A stretch of DNA of 64,000 nt from Clostridia bacterium (GTDB taxonomy: Bacteria; Bacillota; Clostridia; Oscillospirales; Acutalibacteraceae). Both the position numbers and the translations under genes were made by a program. Below the pieces are notes generated by a model, which made no database searches, had not been told where the DNA came from, and saw nothing but the letters and a program-made list of their open reading frames with translations. Shown here piece by piece: positions 45,106-53,257 of this stretch. Positions within the stretch are counted from its first letter, which is position 1. Every line of letters begins with the position of its first letter. The stretch is from contig JAKSQM010000007.1 of NCBI GenBank assembly GCA_024404115.1, positions 1 through 64,000 of the forward strand, in the 5' to 3' direction.

Positions 45106-45453
45106 GTGCTTGAAAGCATATTTTACGGAATAGCGGCAGCACTTGTTTTTTTAGGTCTTGTTTGCGTTGTTTACATAATTATGACAAGAATTTTCAAAAC
45201 AGATTGCTGCGGTAAATTAATTGTTGTTCTTTCACCCGATAAAGAAAGTTGTGATATTGGTGCACTGCTTTATGCGGCGCATTTAAGGCTTTCAATATGG
45301 GGTGATTGCTGTAACGGAAGAATTATTGTTGTTGATAACGGTCTTGACGAAAAACAGCTTGATTTGTGCAAAAGAATAATGAGCGAATGTGGCAGTATGG
45401 AGCTATGCAAATCCTCTGATATTGCACAGCTGCTCACAGGAAAGGAACAGTAA
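45106..45453 (+). CDS. Small membrane-anchored hypothetical protein
   Basis: A 115-residue protein: one N-terminal membrane helix (about 4-27), a short linker with DCC, then a cytoplasmic alpha/beta-like domain (KLIVVLSPD, RIIVVDNGLDEKQLDL). Function unknown; the strand pattern resembles a small Rossmann-like or glycosyltransferase-like core. GTG at 45106 is chosen because GAGGTGG sits just upstream; the frame is open further up, but that is inside rnpB. Its stop overlaps the recD2 ATG by one base, so the two are coupled. Confidence 0.75.
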   Translation: MLESIFYGIAAALVFLGLVCVVYIIMTRIFKTDCCGKLIVVLSPDKESCDIGALLYAAHLRLSIWGDCCNGRIIVVDNGLDEKQLDLCKRIMSECGSMELCKSSDIAQLLTGKEQ

Positions 45454-47678
45454 TGGATTCTCAGCTTGAGGAAGTTTGCGGTATAGTTGAAGAAATAACT
45501 TTTCGCAATGCCGAAAATGGATTTTCAGTAATAAGTTTATCTGACGACGATGATTATTTCACCGTCGTCGGAGTTTTGCCCGAATTATCCGAGGGAGAGT
45601 CTATCAGAGTAAGAGGTGAGTGGGGTTATCACTCAACATTTGGCAGGCAGTTTAAGGCTCAGCTTTGCGAAAGAAGTATGCCCTCATCCTCTGCTGATTT
45701 ATTAAAATATTTAAGCTCTGGCGCAATCAAAGGCATAGGCCCTGCAACAGCTAAAAAAATTATAGAAAAATTTGGCGAAAGGTCATTTGAAATTCTTGAG
45801 GATGAGCCTGAAAGACTTGCCGAAATAAAAGGAATTTCTTTGCGTAAAGCAGAGGATATTTCCAAAATTTTTAAAGAACAGTTTGCCGTAAGGCAGATTA
45901 TGATAAGCCTTGAAAGATTTGGTATGACACCAAACGAATGCCTTGAGGCATACAGAATTTACGGCTCAAATGCCGTTGATTTTATTACAACAAATCCTTA
46001 TATCCTTTGCTCTGATGTTATCGGTGTTGGCTTTGAAAGAGCTGATGCAATTGCCGCCGCTCTGCCTGAGCCGCCCGATTCTATTTTCAGAATAAATGCA
46101 GGCATAATTCATGTTATAAAACATAATCTTCATAACGGACATACCTGTATTCCGAGAAAAAAGCTTCTCACCCCAGGCAAAGGACTTCTCAACACGAATG
46201 AAGATACAATTGAATCCGCTGTTGATAAACTGATTGAAACAAATCAGCTTAAAAGCGAAATAATAAACGGCAAAGAGTTTCTGTTTATTCCCAGCATTTA
46301 TGATGCAGAAAAGAGGGTGGCAGAGCGAATTTTAGTGATGAAAAAATTCCCGCCCGCAGGCAGAATAACCACCGTTGAAGATATAGAAAAATTAGAGAAA
46401 AACGATAACATAAAGTATGAAGAGAAGCAGAAAGCCGCAATTCTCACCGCAATGAATGAGGGTATGCTTATTCTTACAGGCGGACCCGGCACAGGTAAAA
46501 CCACAACATTAAACGGAATACTCAAGCTTTTTGAAGAAGATGATATTGATGTTGCGCTCACTGCGCCCACAGGCAGAGCTGCCAAAAGAATGAGTGAAAT
46601 CACTGGCAAAGAAGCCAAAACTATTCACCGACTTCTTGAGGTTGAGTGGGACAAGCACGACAGACCCGTTTTTTCAAGAAATGCAAGAAATCCAATATCT
46701 GCAGGTGCAGTTATTGTTGACGAGCTTTCTATGGTTGATGCTTCGCTTTTCTCAAGTCTGCTTGATGCAATGCCCCTTGGCTGCCGACTTGTAATGGTTG
46801 GCGACTCTGACCAGCTCCCTGCCGTTGGCGCAGGCAATGTGCTTCACGATTTGATTGATTCGGGCGTAATGCCTGTTGTTGAGCTTAAAGAGGTTTTCCG
46901 TCAGGCGATGGAAAGCAGAATTGTTACAAATGCTCACAAGATTGTTTCGGGTGAAATGCCTGAGCTTAACGATAAAAAGAACGATTTCTTTTTTATGAAA
47001 AGAAACACAGCATATGACACCGCAAGAACAGTTGCGGAGCTTTGCACTCAGCGACTTCCAAATGCTTACGGCTATTCGCCTGTTAACGATATTCAGGTGC
47101 TTTGCCCGTCAAGAAAAGGGGAGTCGGGCACAGTTAATCTTAACAAGGTGCTTCAAAGCATTATAAATCCTCCAGCGGAGGGAAAAGAAGAAGTCGTTTA
47201 CGGCTCACGAATTTTCCGTGTTGGCGATAAGGTTATGCAGGTTAAGAATAACTACAATATCGCATGGACAAAAGATGACGAAGAGGGTACAGGCGTATTT
47301 AACGGCGATATCGGCATAATCAAAAAGATTGATAAGCTGGAATCAAGCCTTGCCATCTGGTTTGATGATAAAGAGGCTGTTTACAGCTTTGATAATTTGC
47401 AGGAACTGGAGCACGCTTATGCCATGACAGTTCACAAAAGTCAGGGCAATGAGTTTGACGCTGTTGTTATTCCTGTTATGGGTGTTGTTCCTCAGCTTTG
47501 CTATAGAAATCTTCTTTACACCGCCGTTACAAGAGCCAAAAAGCTTATGGTTATGGTGGGCAGTGAAAAGCAGATTAAAGATATGGTGGATAATAACACC
47601 AGAATGTTAAGATATTCCGCATTAAAGCATTTTTTAACAGAGGAATGTGAAGATGAAAATCAATCAAAACTCTTTTAA
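45453..47678 (+). CDS. recD2: RecD2-type DNA helicase
   Basis: A 741-residue 5'-3' superfamily 1B helicase of the RecD2 group, which works without RecBC. The N-terminal OB-like region and helix-hairpin-helix repeats (GAIKGIGPATAKKIIEKFG; EIKGISLRKAEDI) precede the motor, with Walker A ILTGGPGTGKTTT, DELSMVD in motif II, and the C-terminal AMTVHKSQGNEFD. Length and domain order are typical. Its ATG overlaps the previous stop; comF overlaps its end by 26 bases. Confidence 0.95.
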   Translation: MDSQLEEVCGIVEEITFRNAENGFSVISLSDDDDYFTVVGVLPELSEGESIRVRGEWGYHSTFGRQFKAQLCERSMPSSSADLLKYLSSGAIKGIGPATAKKIIEKFGERSFEILEDEPERLAEIKGISLRKAEDISKIFKEQFAVRQIMISLERFGMTPNECLEAYRIYGSNAVDFITTNPYILCSDVIGVGFERADAIAAALPEPPDSIFRINAGIIHVIKHNLHNGHTCIPRKKLLTPGKGLLNTNEDTIESAVDKLIETNQLKSEIINGKEFLFIPSIYDAEKRVAERILVMKKFPPAGRITTVEDIEKLEKNDNIKYEEKQKAAILTAMNEGMLILTGGPGTGKTTTLNGILKLFEEDDIDVALTAPTGRAAKRMSEITGKEAKTIHRLLEVEWDKHDRPVFSRNARNPISAGAVIVDELSMVDASLFSSLLDAMPLGCRLVMVGDSDQLPAVGAGNVLHDLIDSGVMPVVELKEVFRQAMESRIVTNAHKIVSGEMPELNDKKNDFFFMKRNTAYDTARTVAELCTQRLPNAYGYSPVNDIQVLCPSRKGESGTVNLNKVLQSIINPPAEGKEEVVYGSRIFRVGDKVMQVKNNYNIAWTKDDEEGTGVFNGDIGIIKKIDKLESSLAIWFDDKEAVYSFDNLQELEHAYAMTVHKSQGNEFDAVVIPVMGVVPQLCYRNLLYTAVTRAKKLMVMVGSEKQIKDMVDNNTRMLRYSALKHFLTEECEDENQSKLF

Positions 47679-48366
47679 AGCTGTCAGAGCCTTGCTTTTC
47701 CCAAAGAAGTGTATTTTCTGCGGTGAGCTGATATTTGAATCAGATAAAAACACTTGTCAGAAATGCACAGAAACGCTTCCGTATGTCAAAGGCAAAATCT
47801 GCTATAAATGCGGATGCGAAAAGCACGATTGCTCCTGCACATCAACAATCTGCTATTATGATAAGGTGGTAGCTCCGCTTTATTATGAAAACAGCGTGAG
47901 AGATTGTATTCACAAAATGAAGTTTGGCAGCAGAGAGAAATATGCTTCGAGCCTTGCAGAGTATATGTATGATGTTATGAACGAGCGTCTGACAAACGAA
48001 AAGTTTGATTTTATCGCATATGTTCCTCTTTATGAATCTGATTATAAAATAAGAGGATATAACCAAAGCCGAATAATGGCGGATGTTATTTCAGAAAAAA
48101 CAGGTATTCCCATTAAAGCAGGCTTGATTAAGAAAATTTACAGAACAGATAAGCAATCCCGCCAGTCCTCAGTCAGAAGAAGCGGAAATGTAATGGGTGC
48201 ATTTGATGTTAAAGAGGATGTCAGCGGTGCATCCGTGTTGCTTATAGACGATATAAAGACCTCTGGCTCAACATTAAGCGAGTGTGGCAAAATGCTCTAT
48301 CTTATGGGTGCAGAGAATGTATGCTGCCTTTGTTCGGCAGTTGTAAAACACAAAGACAAGGGGTGA
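47653..48366 (+). CDS. comF: ComF family amidophosphoribosyltransferase-like protein
   Basis: A 237-residue ComF protein, linked to DNA uptake in transformable bacteria but widespread elsewhere. The N-terminal cysteine clusters CIFCGE...CQKC and CYKCGCEKHDCSC are zinc ligands; the C-terminal PRPP loop is VLLIDDIKTSGST; YVPLYESDYKIRGYNQSRIMA is the family signature. ATG at 47653 is chosen by GAGGAA spacing (GTG at 47647 is an alternative). With comEC and the lone metallo-beta-lactamase protein, it is the third competence-type gene in the window. Confidence 0.93.
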   Translation: MKINQNSFKAVRALLFPKKCIFCGELIFESDKNTCQKCTETLPYVKGKICYKCGCEKHDCSCTSTICYYDKVVAPLYYENSVRDCIHKMKFGSREKYASSLAEYMYDVMNERLTNEKFDFIAYVPLYESDYKIRGYNQSRIMADVISEKTGIPIKAGLIKKIYRTDKQSRQSSVRRSGNVMGAFDVKEDVSGASVLLIDDIKTSGSTLSECGKMLYLMGAENVCCLCSAVVKHKDKG

Positions 48367-48370
48367 TTTT

Positions 48371-49405
48371 ATGATAGGCACAAGTATTTGCTTTGACCCG
48401 GGCACAAGTAATATGACACTTTGGGTTGACGGCAAAGGTATTGTTACATCAGAGCCGTCTGTAATTGCGTATGATGCGCAGACGGGCAAAATCAGCGCTA
48501 TCGGTAAAAAAGCCTATGAAATGACAGGAAGAAATTCCGATTGGATAGATATTGTAAGACCAATTAAAGACGGAAGCTTTTTTGACTTGCAGACAGTGCA
48601 GAGCGTTCTCAGCTTTTATATTCAAAAGCTTTGTGGCAATAAGGTTCTTAAACCAAACATACTTGTAAGCATCCCTTGCAGTGCAAACACTGTTGATAAA
48701 AGAACGGTTATCGACCTTGCAACATCATCAGGTGCGGCAAGAGCCTGCGCCGTTGATGAAACACTTGCGGCGGCTGTTGGTGCAGGCGTTGATGTCAACA
48801 GCTATAAAGGCACTCTTATTGTTGATATTGGCGGTGGAATAACAGATATTTCAGTTATCGCAAAAGGTCTTGTCTGTGTTTCAAGTTCAATTAAAATCGC
48901 TGGCAACACTTTTGATGATGCAATTATCAGCTTTGCTAAAAAAGAAAAAGAGCTGATTATCGGCAAAATTACCGCCGAAAACCTTAAAAAAGAGCTTGGC
49001 TGTACCAGCTTCCTTGAAGCGGAAATTGCAATGCGTACAGTTGGCAAGGATATTCTTACAGGACTTCCAAAAGAAACCGAAATCACTTCAGTAGATGTGT
49101 TTATGAGTATCCGTGAGCATCTTGAAAGTATCGCCGAAGAAATAAGACTTCTGCTTGAAAAAACGCCACCTGAGCTTTCTGCTGATATTTTTGAAAACGG
49201 CTTGATTATCACAGGCGGCAGCGCAAAGCTGAAAGGCATAGATAAATTCCTTGAATACAGAACGGGCGTGCCTGCAAGAATTGCAGATGAACCCGAAACC
49301 TGCGTTATCAGAGGTCTTGCAAAGCTTTCAAAGGCAAAGAAGCTCCTTGAAAGAAACGCCTGCTTCTATAAAACAAGGCAAGAGTTGGGCTATGACGAAT
49401 ATTGA
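48371..49405 (+). CDS. mreB: MreB/Mbl-like actin homologue
   Basis: A 344-residue bacterial actin that guides cell-wall synthesis along the rod. The phosphate 1 loop FDPGTSNMTLWVDGKGIV, the EPSVIAYD strand, the DETLAAAVGAGVDV segment, phosphate 2 VDIGGGITDISVIA and the adenosine loop ITGGSAKLKGIDKFL are present. The P1 loop reads DPG where most MreB have DLG, and the protein is more divergent than a standard MreB, so it may be a paralogue rather than the main one. It follows comF after four bases. Confidence 0.88.
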   Translation: MIGTSICFDPGTSNMTLWVDGKGIVTSEPSVIAYDAQTGKISAIGKKAYEMTGRNSDWIDIVRPIKDGSFFDLQTVQSVLSFYIQKLCGNKVLKPNILVSIPCSANTVDKRTVIDLATSSGAARACAVDETLAAAVGAGVDVNSYKGTLIVDIGGGITDISVIAKGLVCVSSSIKIAGNTFDDAIISFAKKEKELIIGKITAENLKKELGCTSFLEAEIAMRTVGKDILTGLPKETEITSVDVFMSIREHLESIAEEIRLLLEKTPPELSADIFENGLIITGGSAKLKGIDKFLEYRTGVPARIADEPETCVIRGLAKLSKAKKLLERNACFYKTRQELGYDEY

Positions 49406-49416
49406 TAATTAAATCG

Positions 49417-49460
49417 CTTTATACCCGAAAGGGATAAAGATAAATGCACCTTTTGGTGTG
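49417..49460 (+). other. Two small hairpins before phosphoesterase copy 4
   Basis: CTTTAT-CCC, GAAA loop, GGG-ATAAAG (49417-49439) is followed by CACC-TTTT-GGTG (about 49446-49457). Neither has a T run; possible leader structure of the next gene or the end of the mreB transcript. Confidence 0.35.
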
Positions 49461-49474
49461 AAAAGGAGAGTATT

Positions 49475-50554
49475 ATGGAAACTTTAAGAAAGATACTGGC
49501 TTATGTTCTGATTATACCTCAGATTATTATTCCTTTCTTCTCAGGTTGGCTTATACCAAATAAGAGCGCAAAATTTGAGAAATGGAATGAGAATCAGAAA
49601 TTTGAGCGCAGTTATGCAGCTGAACTTAAAAAAGAAAAAGGCAAGGATTTTGTTATCCTTAATCTTACAGATGTTCAGCTGAGCGACAATGAAGCATATG
49701 GCAAATATGGCGAAATGGCAAAGGCTGTTATTGATGAGCTTGTTGAAGAAACTCAGCCTGACCTTATTACAGTAACAGGTGATAACGGCGGCGGTTGCTA
49801 TTCATATATTTCCCTCAGCAATTGGCTTGACAGCTACGATATTCCATGGGCACTTGTTATGGGCAACCATGACGGAGCTGGTGCTCCAAACGAAACATGG
49901 TGTTCCCGTGCAGTTGCCTGCTCTAAAAACGGACTTTTCAAAATGGGTCCCAAGAGTATGGGATACGGCAATTACATCATCAATATTACAGAGGATGATA
50001 AAATTATCCACACTCTGTTTATGATGGATACTCACTCTGGTGCATCTGCTGGCGGTATAAACGCAGATCCCGATAATGTAGGCTATGACCATTTCTGGGA
50101 GCCTCAGCTTGCATGGTATAAGTGGGCAGTAAACGGTATCAGCGAAATCAACGGCGGTGTTGTTGAAAGCACAGTGTTTATGCACATCCCTGTATATGAG
50201 TATCGCCTTGCATGGGCTTCTCATTATGACACAGCAACAAACAGCTATAAGCCCGAATATGCAGAGGATGACTTTGGCGTAAACCACGAGGGCATCTGCT
50301 CACCCGAAAAGAGCAACGGCTTCTTTGACCTTTGCAAAGAGCTTGGCAGCACAAAGAATATGATTTGCGGTCATGACCATGTAAACTGTTCATCAATTCT
50401 TTATGAGGGAATCTGCCTTTCATACGGTGTTAAGACTGGCGCAGGCTGCTACTGGGAGCCTGAAATGAGCGGCGGCACAACAATCACAATCAGTGATGAC
50501 GGCAGTGCAACAGTTCAGCATCATTTCATTGATAAGTCAGATTATCTTAACTAA
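49475..50554 (+). CDS. Exported calcineurin-like metallophosphoesterase, copy 4
   Basis: A 359-residue protein with an N-terminal membrane or signal segment (about 6-27) and a calcineurin domain. Metal motifs: LNLTDVQLSDNE, VTGDNGGG, MGNHDGAGAPN, FMHIPVYEY and CGHDHVNC. VTGDNGGG replaces the more common GD(L/M). Substrate unknown. AAGGAG precedes the ATG. It is transcribed alone, far from the three copies at 27-33 kb, and a strong bidirectional hairpin follows. Confidence 0.9.
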   Translation: METLRKILAYVLIIPQIIIPFFSGWLIPNKSAKFEKWNENQKFERSYAAELKKEKGKDFVILNLTDVQLSDNEAYGKYGEMAKAVIDELVEETQPDLITVTGDNGGGCYSYISLSNWLDSYDIPWALVMGNHDGAGAPNETWCSRAVACSKNGLFKMGPKSMGYGNYIINITEDDKIIHTLFMMDTHSGASAGGINADPDNVGYDHFWEPQLAWYKWAVNGISEINGGVVESTVFMHIPVYEYRLAWASHYDTATNSYKPEYAEDDFGVNHEGICSPEKSNGFFDLCKELGSTKNMICGHDHVNCSSILYEGICLSYGVKTGAGCYWEPEMSGGTTITISDDGSATVQHHFIDKSDYLN

Positions 50555-50567
50555 AACATATAAAAAA

Positions 50568-50597
50568 GAAATTCGCAGATTTTGAAGTCTGCGAATT
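50568..50597. terminator. Bidirectional terminator
   Basis: AAATTCGCAGA (50568-50578) pairs perfectly with TCTGCGAATTT (50587-50597), with T runs on both strands, between converging genes. Confidence 0.88.
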
Positions 50598-50610
50598 TTT
50601 TTATGCCCAA

Positions 50611-51330
50611 TTATGAATATTTTTTGATGAAGTTTATAACAGGTGTCGGGTCATCAAGTCCGTGCGGATGATGGTCGCAACCCTCTTTAATATAAACCTC
50701 AAGGGGAATGTTATTTTTTTCATAAATCTCTTTAATGAAAATTCCGTTTTCATCAAAGGGAACAATCGTGTCGCTGTCGCCTGCAACAATAATTGCAGGA
50801 ATCCTGTTTTCTGCAAGCTTTGGCAGATTGTCAAGCGGCATATCTCTGTAAGCCAAAAGCTGCGGAATACCAGCCAAACCAAGAGCTTCTATAATCTCTT
50901 CATGGTTTTCGTTAAAGCGAACAGATTTATAAAATCCGCATGGGCAGCTCATGTAATTCACAACAGGAGCATCAAGATAAATGCAGGCAATTTTTTCTGG
51001 GTATCTTGCGGCAAGCTTAACGGCAAAAATTCCACCGCAGCTCATGCCAACAGGCACACACTTTTTCTTAATAGAATATTTTTCTGTAACATAGTCAATA
51101 AACCTTGCTTTTCTGTCAACATCCTCGTCAATTCCCCAGCGATTTTTGTTTTTAATAAATCCTAAATAATTGCCCTCTTCAAGAAGCTTTATTTCTGTTT
51201 CTGGGAAAGCGTTAAAATATTCTGTCTTTAAAATAAACAGAGCGTTTTCATTTTTTATGTTTGGCAAAATGACTTTTGCAGGCTGACCCTCAAAGTCAAA
51301 TTCAATAATTTCAAATCCATTCCAAAGCAT
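50611..51330 (-). CDS. Alpha/beta hydrolase
   Basis: A 239-residue cytoplasmic hydrolase. The nucleophile elbow is VGMSCGG (Ser), with the acid in IIVAGDSDTIVPFDENG and the His in GCDHHPHGLDD. CACIYLDAPVVNY-type cap residues follow the elbow. Resembles small dienelactone-hydrolase- or acetylxylan-esterase-like proteins; substrate unknown. It lies 13 bases after the SGNH hydrolase gene upstream and probably shares its transcript. Confidence 0.85.
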   Translation of the reverse strand: MLWNGFEIIEFDFEGQPAKVILPNIKNENALFILKTEYFNAFPETEIKLLEEGNYLGFIKNKNRWGIDEDVDRKARFIDYVTEKYSIKKKCVPVGMSCGGIFAVKLAARYPEKIACIYLDAPVVNYMSCPCGFYKSVRFNENHEEIIEALGLAGIPQLLAYRDMPLDNLPKLAENRIPAIIVAGDSDTIVPFDENGIFIKEIYEKNNIPLEVYIKEGCDHHPHGLDDPTPVINFIKKYS

Positions 51331-51343
51331 ATTATCACCTTTA

Positions 51344-52441
51344 TTATAAAAATTTCTTTAAATAATCAGAGAGCTTTTCGCCCCAGATTTTATGACCTGT
51401 TTCATTTGGGTGAGGTCCGTAAAGGGACATCTGTGGAGTATCTCCACCAACAGATAAAAACTGAACTGTGTCAAAAAGTCCGTCAACCTCTTTGTAAAGA
51501 ACAGTGCTAATGTATTCGTTTACCTGAAGCCATGTGGCAGTGTTCTTCTCGTCATAGTCAAACGGAGGAACGGTCTGCAAAATAACAGTAATTCCTTTTT
51601 CTTTAAGCTTTTTAACAATAGTGCTAAGGCTTTGCTTTATCTGCTCCACTGTGAAGCCTTGAAGAATATCGTTAACGCCAAAGCAGACTGTGATTATATC
51701 TGTATTTTTCGCCTTATCAAGCCACGCTCCGTCAGTTGCCGCATCGTTTCCTCTTGCATATCCAATGCCGATGTTCCAGAAAGCGTAATCTTTGCCAAGA
51801 TTTTCTGCAACAAATGCGGAGTAGTGGAGATATTTATTCTTAGGTGTTCCGCACCCTTGAGTGATTGAATCGCCAATAAAAGTTATTCTTTTCTGCACTT
51901 CTCTGTCGCAGCCAATCATTGCAGGCAGCGGCATTTTAACATTTGGAATCCATTTGTCATTTTCTTTTCTGAAAACAGGGAGCAGCGTTTCTTCATGATA
52001 AGGGATCATCCTGCCGCAAAATTCCATCTCAAAACAGAGAAATTCACCTTTTTTAAGGTTCATCTTTATGGGGTCGGTTGCAAAAATTTCCGCAGGTGCA
52101 ACTGTCTTTTCTATTTTTGAATCAAATGTAAGCTGAATAAAACTGCTTTCAAGTTCATCATCAACAGGCATTTTTTCGTTTGAACATTCACTGCATTTTG
52201 AAACAGCAAGACTTTTTATCTGCCATTCATCAGGCACAACATTGCATCTGCAAAGTGAGCCATCACCAAATGTGCTGTCAACAGTGTTGGTGAAAAGGAA
52301 AGAATAGTTGTATTCGCCGCCCTCTGTTACCTTAAAAAAGCAACGGGACGTGAGAATCTCGTCTTTGCTTTCGGGGTAAAAGCAAAGCTGATTCGCTGCC
52401 GAGCCTGCACAGTTTGATGTGAAATTTTTATAAAAATCCAT
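51344..52441 (-). CDS. SGNH hydrolase with N-terminal beta domain
   Basis: A 365-residue esterase. The first about 180 residues form a beta-rich domain, then the SGNH domain with ITFIGDSITQGCG (Ser), IGIGYARGNDAA (Gly), FGVNDILQG (Asn) and YGPHPNETGHKIW (Asp/His region). The plan resembles two-domain carbohydrate acetyl esterases of the CE2/CE3-like type. No clear signal peptide. With the alpha/beta hydrolase after it, it forms a leftward esterase pair from a promoter facing the Crp/Fnr gene. Confidence 0.88.
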   Translation of the reverse strand: MDFYKNFTSNCAGSAANQLCFYPESKDEILTSRCFFKVTEGGEYNYSFLFTNTVDSTFGDGSLCRCNVVPDEWQIKSLAVSKCSECSNEKMPVDDELESSFIQLTFDSKIEKTVAPAEIFATDPIKMNLKKGEFLCFEMEFCGRMIPYHEETLLPVFRKENDKWIPNVKMPLPAMIGCDREVQKRITFIGDSITQGCGTPKNKYLHYSAFVAENLGKDYAFWNIGIGYARGNDAATDGAWLDKAKNTDIITVCFGVNDILQGFTVEQIKQSLSTIVKKLKEKGITVILQTVPPFDYDEKNTATWLQVNEYISTVLYKEVDGLFDTVQFLSVGGDTPQMSLYGPHPNETGHKIWGEKLSDYLKKFL

Positions 52442-52481
52442 TTAAATCACAATTCCTTTAATAAGATTTTTGCTTTAAAAG

Positions 52482-52509
52482 ATTATAACATTTATTTTTA
52501 TTTTTGCAA
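52482..52509 (-). promoter_or_regulatory. Promoter of the SGNH-alpha/beta hydrolase pair
   Basis: On the minus strand TTGCAA (52504-52509) and TATAAT (52482-52487), 16-base spacer. Confidence 0.6.
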
Positions 52510-52514
52510 AGCTA

Positions 52515-52542
52515 TTGACAAAAATAATTTTGTTGCTATAAT
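52515..52542 (+). promoter_or_regulatory. Promoter of the Crp/Fnr-importer operon
   Basis: Perfect TTGACA (52515-52520) and TATAAT (52537-52542), 16-base spacer. Back to back with the leftward promoter: the two -35 elements are only a few bases apart. Confidence 0.82.
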
Positions 52543-52543
52543 T

Positions 52544-52563
52544 AGTGTATCATTTGATACACT
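52544..52563. promoter_or_regulatory. 20-bp perfect palindrome, likely Crp/Fnr operator
   Basis: AGTGTATCA (52544-52552), TT, TGATACACT (52555-52563). It begins two bases after the -10 and covers the transcription start, so binding should block transcription. The form (TGTATCA-TT-TGATACA) fits a Crp/Fnr-type dimer site, and the regulator is encoded directly downstream. Confidence 0.75.
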
Positions 52564-52576
52564 TTGAGAGGCTAAT

Positions 52577-53245
52577 ATGACACAATCAGAAGCATTAAAT
52601 AAGTGCAGTCTTTTTAAAAACACATCTGAAAAGTTAAAAAAGCAGATACTTGATGACGATAGAACTGTGTGGCAGACAATCGAAACAGGGCAGTGCATTT
52701 TTATCGAAAACAGCGGTGCAGAGCAAAAGCTGTGCATTCTCGCTGACGGAGTGCTTACGGTGTTCAGAGAGCATAACGGCAACCGTGTTCTGCTCAATGA
52801 AATCAAAGCACCTGGTATCGTTGGTGCGGCGTCGCTTTTTGGTGAAAGCAGCTTTTATCAGACAACTGTCAAGGCAAAAAAACGCTGTCAGGTTTTGCTT
52901 TTACAGCAAAGTCAGATGAATGAGCTGATAAAATCTGACGGTGAATTTGCCATGAATTACATCCGCTTTTTGTCAGACAGAATCCGTTTTCTTAATAAAA
53001 GAATTGCTTCATTCACTTCTGGCAGTGCCGTTTCAAGGCTTTCTATGTATCTTGCAAACCGTCAGATTGACGGAAAATGTGAAATCAGCCGTGCAAGACT
53101 TGCCACTGAGCTTGATATAGGGCGTGCTTCGCTTTATCGTGCCCTTGATACATTAACTCAGCAGGGTATTATTGAAACGGATGGTAAAGTTATAATTATT
53201 CTTGATGAAGAAAGATTGATTTCTTTTGGTCAGGATAAAACATAA
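52577..53245 (+). CDS. Crp/Fnr family transcriptional regulator
   Basis: A 222-residue regulator: N-terminal cyclic-nucleotide-binding-like beta barrel (IETGQCIFIENSGAEQKLCILADGVLTVF; GIVGAASLFGESSF) and C-terminal winged helix (ISRARLATELDIGRASLYRALDTLTQQGII). It has no FNR-type N-terminal cysteine cluster, so it is not an oxygen-sensing FNR; the cAMP pocket is also not clearly conserved. The ligand is unknown. Its own promoter carries a perfect palindrome at the start site, suggesting self-repression. A three-gene importer follows within 12 bases, so it may sense the imported compound. Confidence 0.92.
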   Translation: MTQSEALNKCSLFKNTSEKLKKQILDDDRTVWQTIETGQCIFIENSGAEQKLCILADGVLTVFREHNGNRVLLNEIKAPGIVGAASLFGESSFYQTTVKAKKRCQVLLLQQSQMNELIKSDGEFAMNYIRFLSDRIRFLNKRIASFTSGSAVSRLSMYLANRQIDGKCEISRARLATELDIGRASLYRALDTLTQQGIIETDGKVIIILDEERLISFGQDKT

Positions 53246-53257
53246 GGAGGATATTTT

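Noticed and set aside
52577..53245. Crp/Fnr regulator as an oxygen-sensing FNR
   Set aside because: The N- and C-terminal cysteine clusters that hold an iron-sulfur centre in FNR proteins are not present.
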